From contig DATESZ010000240.1 in NCBI GenBank assembly GCA_035283845.1, forward strand, positions 1 through 8,937: DNA of 8,937 bases. The letters are read 5' to 3'. The notes beneath the pieces are model-generated. The model was given only the letters and a program-made list of their open reading frames with translations. It had not been told where the DNA came from and ran no database searches. The stretch comes from DATESZ01 sp035283845 (GTDB lineage: Bacteria > Desulfobacterota > Syntrophia > Syntrophales > JACQWR01). Below, in pieces: positions 1 through 5,760 of this stretch (the first letter of the stretch is position 1; each line of letters starts with the position of its first letter). Position numbers and translations under genes: made by a program.

Positions 1-28
1 GTGATATTTGCATCTTTGGGGAGGATTT

Positions 29-424
29 ATGTCGCGGAAGATTAGAGTGCTGATCGCAAAGCCCGGTCTGGATGGTCATGACAGAGGGGCCAAGGTCGTT
101 GCACGAGCCCTGAGAGACGCCGGTATGGAAGTAATTTATACAGGGATCAGACAAACCCCGGAACAGATTGCAAATACAGCGATTCAGGAAGGGGTGGATA
201 TTGTTGGTCTTTCTTGCCTGTCCGGCGCTCATAACACCCTCTTTCCAAAGGTGGTTGAGATGTTAAAGGAGAAAGGGGCGGGCGACATCCATATCTTCGG
301 CGGCGGAATTATTCCCGTTGAGGATATTCCTGTTCTGAAAAAGGCGGGGATTCGCCAGATATTTCAGCCCGGCACTTCCACGGAGGAGATTATAAAATAT
401 ATTCAAACGCATATAATATCCTGA
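29..424 (+). CDS. Methylmalonyl-CoA mutase, small (cobalamin-binding) subunit
   Basis: This 131-residue protein is a stand-alone B12-binding domain matching the C-terminal part of methylmalonyl-CoA mutase. That enzyme interconverts (R)-methylmalonyl-CoA and succinyl-CoA by a radical rearrangement in the cytoplasm. The diagnostic motif GLDGHDRG near residues 15-22 contains the DxHxxG histidine that coordinates cobalt in the base-off/His-on mode. It is followed by GLSCLSGAH (SxL motif) and FGGGIIP, which cradle the nucleotide tail. The ATG at 29 is chosen because GGGGAGGA (19-25 region) lies at proper spacing; an in-frame TTG at 8 would place that ribosome site inside the gene. In split mutases of archaea and many anaerobes the catalytic barrel is a separate gene, so the large subunit is expected upstream, outside the window. 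The epimerase gene follows after 25 bases. Other B12 mutases (isobutyryl- or ethylmalonyl-CoA type) share this domain, but the epimerase neighbour favours methylmalonyl-CoA. Confidence 0.93.
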   Translation: MSRKIRVLIAKPGLDGHDRGAKVVARALRDAGMEVIYTGIRQTPEQIANTAIQEGVDIVGLSCLSGAHNTLFPKVVEMLKEKGAGDIHIFGGGIIPVEDIPVLKKAGIRQIFQPGTSTEEIIKYIQTHIIS

Positions 425-449
425 GCTCTGATTCAATTAGGAGGCCATT

Positions 450-860
450 ATGCTCAAAAAGATCCATCATATTGCGGTAGCGGTTGATAACCTCGATGAA
501 GCTGCCAAGTTTTATCAGAATGGCCTGGGTCTTGATCTTGCGGGTGTCGAGGTGGTCAGCGCCCAGAAGACGGTAGTGGGGTTCTTCAAGATCGGCGGAT
601 CAAATATCGAACTTGTCCAACCTGCGGAACCCGATTCTCCTCTCGATAAGTTTTTAAAAACAAAAGGTCAGGGGATACATCATGTCTGTTTTGAAGTTGA
701 TAATATTGAAGCAGAGATAAAGCTACTCCTTGAAAATGGAGCAACGATGATCGATCAGAAACCCAGGCCGGGCGCTCACAATTCAAGAGTTGCTTTCATT
801 CATCCCAAATCTTCGAGCGGCGTTCTTATTGAGCTTGTCGAACTCTCAAGGGAAGAATGA
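450..860 (+). CDS. mce: Methylmalonyl-CoA epimerase
   Basis: This 136-residue protein belongs to the vicinal oxygen chelate (glyoxalase) fold and epimerises (S)- and (R)-methylmalonyl-CoA, linking propionyl-CoA carboxylation to the mutase. Two beta-alpha-beta-beta-beta repeats are visible, starting at KIHHIAVAV (residues 4-12) and GIHHVCFEV (75-83). The expected metal ligands are His7, His78 and Glu128 (in VLIELVEL), and Glu54 in NIELVQP fits the acidic residue of the active site. Length is normal for the family. The ATG at 450 is supported by AGGAGG at 439-444, five bases upstream. It follows the mutase small subunit by 25 bases and is very likely co-transcribed with it. A repeat-filled gap follows, so this gene probably ends its operon. 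General glyoxalase/VOC annotation is the fallback, but the context and residues make the epimerase call secure. Confidence 0.93.
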   Translation: MLKKIHHIAVAVDNLDEAAKFYQNGLGLDLAGVEVVSAQKTVVGFFKIGGSNIELVQPAEPDSPLDKFLKTKGQGIHHVCFEVDNIEAEIKLLLENGATMIDQKPRPGAHNSRVAFIHPKSSSGVLIELVELSREE

Positions 861-1147
861 TGGTTTTGGACGTTCCACTATGCTTGCATTAGCGGCGGTA
901 TTTATATGAAACTCACATGAGGGTGCCCGTCACAAAGGATAATGAAAATCACCCCTCCCCCCTCCCCCTCCCTCAAGAGGAGGGGGTGAGGTGGAGGGTG
1001 AAAGGTGTTTTCGAGTGAAAATGCCCCCCTCCCTATATCCCTCCCCCTCGACGGGGGAGGGAGGGGTGGGGGTGATTTTCATTCTTCGTTGTGCCCGACC
1101 CGGGCATGGGGGTTCGAGAAAATTATAAAAATGAAGGGATTTGTATA
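861..1147. other. Intergenic region filled by palindromic GC repeat
   Basis: There is no convincing gene between the epimerase stop and the SdhC start. The first 68 bases are unremarkable. From about 929 to 1114 the sequence is a G/C-tract palindromic element made of two hairpin units. The last 33 bases (1115-1147) are AT-rich and carry the SdhC ribosome site, AAGGGA at 1134-1139. I see no clear sigma-70 promoter; a TATAAT at 1144-1149 overlaps the SdhC start codon and is probably chance. Confidence 0.8.
929..1114 (+). repeat. Two-unit palindromic repeat, copy 1
   Basis: Unit A (about 941-1003) is an imperfect long hairpin whose arms, C-rich at 950-973 and G-rich at 978-1000, flank the loop CAAG. 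Unit B (1016-1114) is a second hairpin: CCCTCCCCC at 1039-1047 pairs exactly with GGGGGAGGG at 1053-1061 around the loop TCGAC, extended by a T-A pair. Unit B ends with a small hairpin, TGCCCG at 1092-1097 pairing with CGGGCA at 1101-1106. The outer ends of the element, 929-955 and 1069-1095, are inverted repeats of 27 bases with four mismatches, 15 of them contiguous and perfect. Unit B matches a second copy at 5761-5858, with about 88 of 99 aligned positions identical by hand. No transposase is present, so this is a REP- or MITE-like non-autonomous element. Confidence 0.85.
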
Positions 1148-1453
1148 ATGTTTATCTGGCTATTTCACAGAATCAGCGGTGTTTCACTTGTCCTGCTGAT
1201 CGGCATAAAAATTTTTACCAGCTATTTCCTGTTTACAAAGGATAAAAAGCCCGATTGGGCTCTGAGCCTGCATCGTCAGCCGGTCCTCGATGTGTTGATC
1301 CTCATTCTTTTCACCTTTCACAGCATATACGGTTTAAGAACCGTCATTATAGACCTGGGATACAGGAAAGAAAAGCAGTTATTCCTGCTGTCTAATGTCT
1401 TGGCGTCGGTTATTGCCGCGGCGCTGGTTTATCTCTACATTAGGATGTCATAG
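1148..1453 (+). CDS. sdhC: Succinate dehydrogenase cytochrome b (SdhC-type) membrane anchor
   Basis: This 101-residue hydrophobic protein anchors SdhAB to the membrane and contributes to the quinone and heme b sites. Three transmembrane segments are apparent, at about residues 9-29, 46-70 and 78-98. The SdhC hallmark HRISG is at residues 7-11, and the second helix holds HSIYGLRTVIIDLG, where His58 in the H-x3-G-x-R-x4-D pattern (Gly62, Arg64, Asp69) matches the SdhC heme-ligand histidine. The ATG at 1148 has AAGGGA at 1134-1139 in front; an in-frame GTG at 1091 lies inside the repeat hairpin and would add 19 non-conserved residues. The stop is two bases before sdhA. It is oddly alone: no SdhD-type second anchor precedes or follows it, and it is too short to be the five-helix anchor of type B enzymes. 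Confidence 0.85.
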   Translation: MFIWLFHRISGVSLVLLIGIKIFTSYFLFTKDKKPDWALSLHRQPVLDVLILILFTFHSIYGLRTVIIDLGYRKEKQLFLLSNVLASVIAAALVYLYIRMS

Positions 1454-1455
1454 CT

Positions 1456-3156
1456 ATGCTTCATCACGATATTATCATTGTCGGTGGAGGACTGGCCGGT
1501 CTTCGCGCCGCTGTTGGCCTCTGTGACCGTTATGACGTGGGGCTTTTTTCCAAAGTTCACCCCATCAGGTCGCATTCCATTGCCGCCCAGGGCGGCGTTA
1601 ATGCAGCCTTAGGGAATAACCCTGAGGGCAAGGATGACTCATGGGAAAAACATTCCTTTGATACGATAAAAGGCAGCGATTACCTTGCCGACCAGGATGC
1701 CGTCGAATTAATGTGTAAAGATGCCATTGAAGTTGTTTATGAAATGGAACACTGGGGATGTCCCTTCAGCAGATTTTCCGACGGTACGATAGCCCAGAGG
1801 CCCTTCGGAGGGGCAGGGTTCCCCAGGACGTGCTATTCAGCCGATCTGACGGGTCATGTTTTGTTGAACACCCTTTATGAAAAAGCAGTGTCTAAGGGAA
1901 TTGCTGTTTACGATGAGTGGTATGCTCTGTCACTGGCAGCCGATGGGGAGAGATGCTACGGTATTATTGCCCTTGACTTCAAAAATGGCGAGGTCGTGCC
2001 GGTTCGCGCCTCGGCCACATTGTTTGCTACCGGCGGATACGGCAGGGTATTCCAGTATTCGACCAACGCCTTGATAAACACGGGCAGCGGCATCGGTATC
2101 GCTTATAAAGCCGGCGTCCCGGTCAAAGACATGGAATTTGTTCAATTCCATCCGACGGGACTTATCGGCACCAATATTCTTATCACCGAGGCGGCCCGTG
2201 GGGAAGGCGGTTGGTTAACCAACTCTCAGGGTGAGAGATTCATGCAAAAATATGCGCCCAACGCCTTGGAACTTGCTCCGCGTGATATCGTATCCCGTTG
2301 CATACAAATGGAAATAGAGGAGGGCAGGGGATTGGAACATCCCCTGGGAACGTATATAAATCTCGACTTGCGGCACCTGGGCGAAGAGAAGATACAAAAA
2401 AAGCTGCCCGGTATCAGAAATATCTGCAGAGATTTCATTGGTCTCGATCCTGCCAGCGAACCTATCCCCATAATGCCCTGCCAGCACTACTCTATGGGGG
2501 GAATAGACACCAATATGCGTTGCGAGACAGCCTTGCCGGGATTTTATGCGGCGGGCGAATGCGCCTGCGTAAGTGTTCATGGGGCAAACAGACTTGGCGG
2601 CAACTCTTTACTTGATACAATTGTATTTGGTAAAGTGGCGGTCCGCTCCATTCATGAATATCTGCAGGAGAACAACATAAAAGACGAGGAAGGGCTTCTT
2701 GAGGACTTAGGAAAGAAATGGGCGCGGAAGATAGCCTGTCTGACGGAAGGTCAAGCGCGCCCCTTCCGGCTGCTTGCCCGGCTCGGTAAAACCATGAGCG
2801 ACCATGTCGGGATCTTCAGAGACAGGCAGAGATTAAGTCAGGCGCTGAACGATATTGCTGCCTTAAAGGAACAATACGGGCGGGTGGGAGTTTCCTCGGC
2901 GCACAGGCATATGAATTACGATCTCATGAATGCCATAGAACTCGAATATATGCTGGAAGTTGCCCATGCCATCGCCCTCGGCGCTTTACGCCGCGAAGAA
3001 AGCAGGGGGGCCCATTGCCGGCGTGAATTCTCTCTGAGAAATGACGAGGAATGGCTGAAGCACAGCTTGATCGAAAGAGGAAAAGATGGTGACCCCCTGA
3101 TTTCCTACAGCGATGTTGCGATCACGAAGTATCAACCCATGGAGAGAACCTATTGA
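1456..3156 (+). CDS. sdhA: Succinate dehydrogenase/fumarate reductase flavoprotein subunit
   Basis: This 566-residue catalytic subunit oxidises succinate to fumarate (or the reverse) at covalently bound FAD on the cytoplasmic side. It has the dinucleotide-binding GGGLAG (residues 10-15), the RSHSIAAQGG segment with His40 as the FAD-attachment residue, QFHPTG with His232, TEAARGEGG (Glu245, Arg248), PRD with the catalytic-type Arg276, HYSMGGI with His344, and GANRLGGNSLLD with Arg379. The C-terminal domain shows ALRREESRGAH, the family signature. Length is normal. The ATG at 1456 lies two bases after the sdhC stop, and its last codons overlap the sdhB start. Sequence cannot tell dehydrogenase from fumarate reductase; the mutase and epimerase upstream favour a role in propionate metabolism, where either direction is possible. 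Confidence 0.96.
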   Translation: MLHHDIIIVGGGLAGLRAAVGLCDRYDVGLFSKVHPIRSHSIAAQGGVNAALGNNPEGKDDSWEKHSFDTIKGSDYLADQDAVELMCKDAIEVVYEMEHWGCPFSRFSDGTIAQRPFGGAGFPRTCYSADLTGHVLLNTLYEKAVSKGIAVYDEWYALSLAADGERCYGIIALDFKNGEVVPVRASATLFATGGYGRVFQYSTNALINTGSGIGIAYKAGVPVKDMEFVQFHPTGLIGTNILITEAARGEGGWLTNSQGERFMQKYAPNALELAPRDIVSRCIQMEIEEGRGLEHPLGTYINLDLRHLGEEKIQKKLPGIRNICRDFIGLDPASEPIPIMPCQHYSMGGIDTNMRCETALPGFYAAGECACVSVHGANRLGGNSLLDTIVFGKVAVRSIHEYLQENNIKDEEGLLEDLGKKWARKIACLTEGQARPFRLLARLGKTMSDHVGIFRDRQRLSQALNDIAALKEQYGRVGVSSAHRHMNYDLMNAIELEYMLEVAHAIALGALRREESRGAHCRREFSLRNDEEWLKHSLIERGKDGDPLISYSDVAITKYQPMERTY

Positions 3157-3902
3157 TAGCCAACGTTACCTACACCTTTAAAATTTTTCGGTATGACGGC
3201 AAGGAACCTGAGAATGAGCCTCGATTCGCCACCTATCTGATAGATGCCTTGCCGGATTCGCTCGTTCTTTCCGCCCTCTTGAGAATCAGGGATGAGATTG
3301 ACGGGACGCTTGCTTTCCGCTCCTCATGCCGATCCGCCGTCTGTGGCTCCTGCGCCATGGTTATGAATGGCAAGATCGAGCTTGCCTGCCGGACCCAGGT
3401 GGCGTCGCTGGGAAAGGATACCATTATTCTTGAACCATTGCCAAATTTTGAGATTATTAAGGACCTGGTGGTGGACATGACGCCCTTCTGGAAAATGTAT
3501 GAGCGGGTCAAGCCCTGGCTTATGAGAAAAAGCCAGGGCCCTCCTGAAGAATTGCGCCAGAGCGAGGAGGAGAGAAACCGTATCGATCAGTTTGTAAACT
3601 GCATCTTATGCGCCGCATGTTACGGCGCCTGTCCCGTACCTTCAAGAGATCCGGAATATCCGGGGCCGGCGGCCCTGGCCAAGCTGGAACGTTTTGTCCT
3701 GGATTCACGCGATGAAAGACCCTTAAGCATCCTGGAGGGCCTCAATAACGAAAACGGGCTCTGGGGTTGCGATACGCTATTTAAATGTATCGACGCCTGC
3801 CCTAAAGAGGTAAGACCGACGGATGCCATTGTGGGATTAAGGAAAGCCCTGGTGAAATATAAATTCAAAAAAATATTGGGGATGGTCAAAGATGAAGCTT
3901 GA
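3153..3902 (+). CDS. sdhB: Succinate dehydrogenase iron-sulfur subunit
   Basis: This 249-residue protein carries electrons from FAD to the membrane anchor through three clusters. Cys59, Cys64, Cys67 and Cys79 form the plant-ferredoxin-type [2Fe-2S] site (SSCRSAVCGSC, then ELAC). Cys150, Cys153 and Cys156 with Cys216 form the [4Fe-4S] site. Cys160, Cys206 and Cys212 form the [3Fe-4S] site. The spacing closely follows that of E. coli SdhB. Translation starts at TTG 3153, overlapping the sdhA stop in TTGA, with GGAGAG at 3141-3146 as ribosome site; no better ATG exists at the N-terminus. The gene overlaps the next one by 11 bases, which points to translational coupling. All cluster ligands are intact, so the subunit should be functional. 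Confidence 0.95.
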   Translation: MIANVTYTFKIFRYDGKEPENEPRFATYLIDALPDSLVLSALLRIRDEIDGTLAFRSSCRSAVCGSCAMVMNGKIELACRTQVASLGKDTIILEPLPNFEIIKDLVVDMTPFWKMYERVKPWLMRKSQGPPEELRQSEEERNRIDQFVNCILCAACYGACPVPSRDPEYPGPAALAKLERFVLDSRDERPLSILEGLNNENGLWGCDTLFKCIDACPKEVRPTDAIVGLRKALVKYKFKKILGMVKDEA

Positions 3903-4362
3903 TTATTCACTCGTAACCAGGAGAACCTTTCTCAATACCCTGTTTGGGGGCTGGCTGCTGGCCTTTCTCTCGGGGAGTATCATTGCCCTGCTGAGGTTTG
4001 CCTTCCCCACCCTGGGGAAAGAGCCTGATTTTGTCGTCCTCAAGGCAGATGATTTCATGAATATACCGCCCAATTCTACGAAACCCTTTGCCTGGGGCGG
4101 AAAGGTCGGCCTTTTCTTCAGGAAGGATGAGCGTACCATGGTAGCGCTCAAAGGCGTATGCACCCACATGGAATGCAATGTCGCCTACAAGCCGGAAGAG
4201 CGGAAATTTTACTGCCCCTGTCACAAGGGCTGGTTTGACGAAAATGGAAAAAACATCAAGGGGCCGCCTCCCAAGCCACTGGAGATATTTGAATTTACCG
4301 TAGAAGGGGATAAGCTAATCATTGCCAGGAAGGGAGTAAAGGTTGAACTGCCGAAAGCTTAA
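3892..4362 (+). CDS. Rieske [2Fe-2S] protein, Tat-type membrane-anchored
   Basis: This 156-residue protein is the Rieske subunit expected to pair with the cytochrome b encoded next. The N-terminus has a twin-arginine motif, TRRTFLN (residues 9-15), followed by a hydrophobic helix to about residue 38, as in Rieske proteins that keep their Tat signal as an anchor; the cluster domain would face the periplasm. Box I is CTHMEC (Cys90, His92, Cys95) and box II is CPCHKGWFD (Cys108, Cys110, His111). Cys90, His92, Cys108 and His111 are the cluster ligands, and Cys95 with Cys110 form the usual disulfide. The Ser and Tyr that follow CPCH in high-potential Rieske proteins are Gly and Phe here, and the box I Gly is Glu. 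A final GPPPKPL corresponds to the family's Pro loop. The ATG at 3892 overlaps sdhB by 11 bases; the gene in turn overlaps cytochrome b by 20. A Rieske dioxygenase ferredoxin is unlikely given the anchor. Confidence 0.92.
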   Translation: MKLDYSLVTRRTFLNTLFGGWLLAFLSGSIIALLRFAFPTLGKEPDFVVLKADDFMNIPPNSTKPFAWGGKVGLFFRKDERTMVALKGVCTHMECNVAYKPEERKFYCPCHKGWFDENGKNIKGPPPKPLEIFEFTVEGDKLIIARKGVKVELPKA

Positions 4363-5407
4363 AGACTGGTTTGACGAACGGTACGAGACCAGCGCATTAA
4401 AGAAGTTTGCCAAAGAAAAACTGGTTCCTTCCCACCATCATGATCTGTGGTACTACACCGGTGGAATAATTGTGTTCCTCTTTTCCCTCCAGTTTATCAC
4501 GGGGATGATGCTTGCCTTTTATTATGCGCCCCATGCCGATTTTGCCCACAAGAGTATTATCGATATTGTCACCAAATTGAACATGGGATGGTTCTTCCGT
4601 TCCCTGCATCATTGGGGATCGCAACTGACGATTTTTTTCCTATTTGTCCATCTTTTTGCCGTTTTACTTTTGAAGGCCTACAGAAAGCCCAGGGAATTAT
4701 TATGGTTTTCAGGATTCATCCTTCTGGGAATTGCCGTCTTTTTCGGCCTCAGCGGTTATCTCCTCCTCTGGGATGAACGCGCCTTTGCCGCCGTCAGGGT
4801 GGCCACGGGAGGGGCAGGCGCCCTCCCCGTCGTTGGTCCGTTTATCAAGGCCTTTTTGAGGGGGGGGATAGATGTTACCGGTGAGACGCTGACACGCTTT
4901 TATGCCTTCCATGTGTCGATTCTGCCGCTCCTGACCGTCTTTTTAATGGTTTTACATGTCCTGCTCGTCCAGGTTCACGGGATGAGCGTACCCCTTTCCT
5001 TGGAGGAAAAAAATCTGCCGCAGACGCCCTTTTTTCCCAATGTCGTTTATAAAGACATGGCCGTCTGGCTCGTCGTGCTCGGCGTGACGGTGACCATTGC
5101 CACCCTCTTTCCTCCCGAAATCGGCCAGAAGGCAGACCCCCTTGCCCCCACTCCGGAGAATATCAAGCCGGAATGGTACTTCCTTTTTCTTTTCCAGACC
5201 TTAAAGTTGTTTCCCGGTGAAATCCTTGGTTTAAACGGAGAAACCATTGCCATCCTGTTAATAACTGCGGGAATATTCGCCCTCTTTATCCTTCCCCTGC
5301 TGGACCGGAAGTCCCGCCTGGGAGAAAAAAGCACCCTTTTTACCCTGATCGGCGTTGTCTATCTGCTGTATTTTCTGATAATGACCCTGATCGGATATCT
5401 TTCTTAG
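4343..5407 (+). CDS. Cytochrome b, fused b6/subunit IV type
   Basis: This 354-residue integral membrane protein is the quinone-oxidising core of a Rieske/cytochrome b complex. About seven helices are visible: four matching cytochrome b6 and three matching subunit IV. Heme ligands are His89 and His103 (14 apart, in RSLHHW and FVHL), and His190 and His205 (15 apart, in YAFH and VLH), the b6-type spacing. YRKPRELLWFSG and SGYLLLWDE are b6-like, and KPEWYF at 275-280 is the Qo-site PEWY motif. The residue corresponding to the b6 cysteine that holds heme c_i is Tyr38 (WYYTGG), so no covalent heme c_i is predicted. The TTG at 4343 overlaps the Rieske gene by 20 bases, with AGGGAG at 4331-4336 upstream; no ATG fits the conserved N-terminus better. 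b6 and IV are separate genes in cyanobacteria but fused in some bacteria, as here. No c1 or f cytochrome is encoded nearby. Confidence 0.92.
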   Translation: MNCRKLKDWFDERYETSALKKFAKEKLVPSHHHDLWYYTGGIIVFLFSLQFITGMMLAFYYAPHADFAHKSIIDIVTKLNMGWFFRSLHHWGSQLTIFFLFVHLFAVLLLKAYRKPRELLWFSGFILLGIAVFFGLSGYLLLWDERAFAAVRVATGGAGALPVVGPFIKAFLRGGIDVTGETLTRFYAFHVSILPLLTVFLMVLHVLLVQVHGMSVPLSLEEKNLPQTPFFPNVVYKDMAVWLVVLGVTVTIATLFPPEIGQKADPLAPTPENIKPEWYFLFLFQTLKLFPGEILGLNGETIAILLITAGIFALFILPLLDRKSRLGEKSTLFTLIGVVYLLYFLIMTLIGYLS

Positions 5408-5415
5408 GAGCGGAC

Positions 5416-5739
5416 ATGAAGCTTACGGTTTTTTTAACCTTTATGACTTTTTTTAAGGTTCCGCTATTATGGGGACAGGAGGCGAAGCAGGCCATTGAGG
5501 TGTTCCCCTCTACCCCCTTCTATCAGTATATCATTTATGAAAGCCTGGCGATCTTCTGGATAGCCATTATCGGGCTGATTATAATTATCAGGATGAAGCT
5601 CAGGGAAATTGAACGCGTGCAGAAATTGGGACTTGATAAGACAGACCATAGTTCAATCGTTCCTCTCCCTCTCGAAGACGGGGAAAATGGTGGAGATCGA
5701 GAAGGTTCTGAGCGCCTCGATTCGGTCAATGCGCAGTGA
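5416..5739 (+). CDS. Small single-helix membrane protein of unknown function
   Basis: I do not recognise this 107-residue protein. Residues 1-20 form a hydrophobic N-terminus resembling a Sec signal peptide, with a possible cleavage near WG-Q at 20-21. A short polar segment follows, then a strong transmembrane helix (about 43-60, rich in Ile), then a basic stretch, RMKLREIERVQKLG, that would sit in the cytoplasm, and an acidic, low-complexity tail. There are no Cys or CxxCH motifs, so it is not a missing cytochrome c1 or f. The ATG at 5416 has AGGAG at 5406-5410 overlapping the cytochrome b stop codon; the gap is eight bases. Its position at the end of the operon suggests an accessory or assembly subunit of the cytochrome b complex or SDH, similar in build to small subunits of other respiratory complexes. 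That role is inference from context only. Confidence 0.75.
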   Translation: MKLTVFLTFMTFFKVPLLWGQEAKQAIEVFPSTPFYQYIIYESLAIFWIAIIGLIIIIRMKLREIERVQKLGLDKTDHSSIVPLPLEDGENGGDREGSERLDSVNAQ

Positions 5740-5760
5740 CTAAAAACCTACAGTTTTATA

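Noticed and set aside
8..28. TTG start giving seven extra residues on the mutase small subunit
   Set aside because: The strong Shine-Dalgarno at 19-25 would be inside the gene; ATG 29 is better placed.
929..1114. CRISPR array or tandem satellite
   Set aside because: There are only two dissimilar palindromic units, with no regular spacers and no cas genes.
1091..1147. Upstream GTG start for SdhC
   Set aside because: The added 19 residues are encoded by the repeat's terminal hairpin and are not SdhC-like; the ATG at 1148 has a usable ribosome site and starts just before HRISG.
1144..1149. TATAAT as a -10 promoter box for sdhC
   Set aside because: It overlaps the start codon and has no matching -35 box, so it is probably chance.
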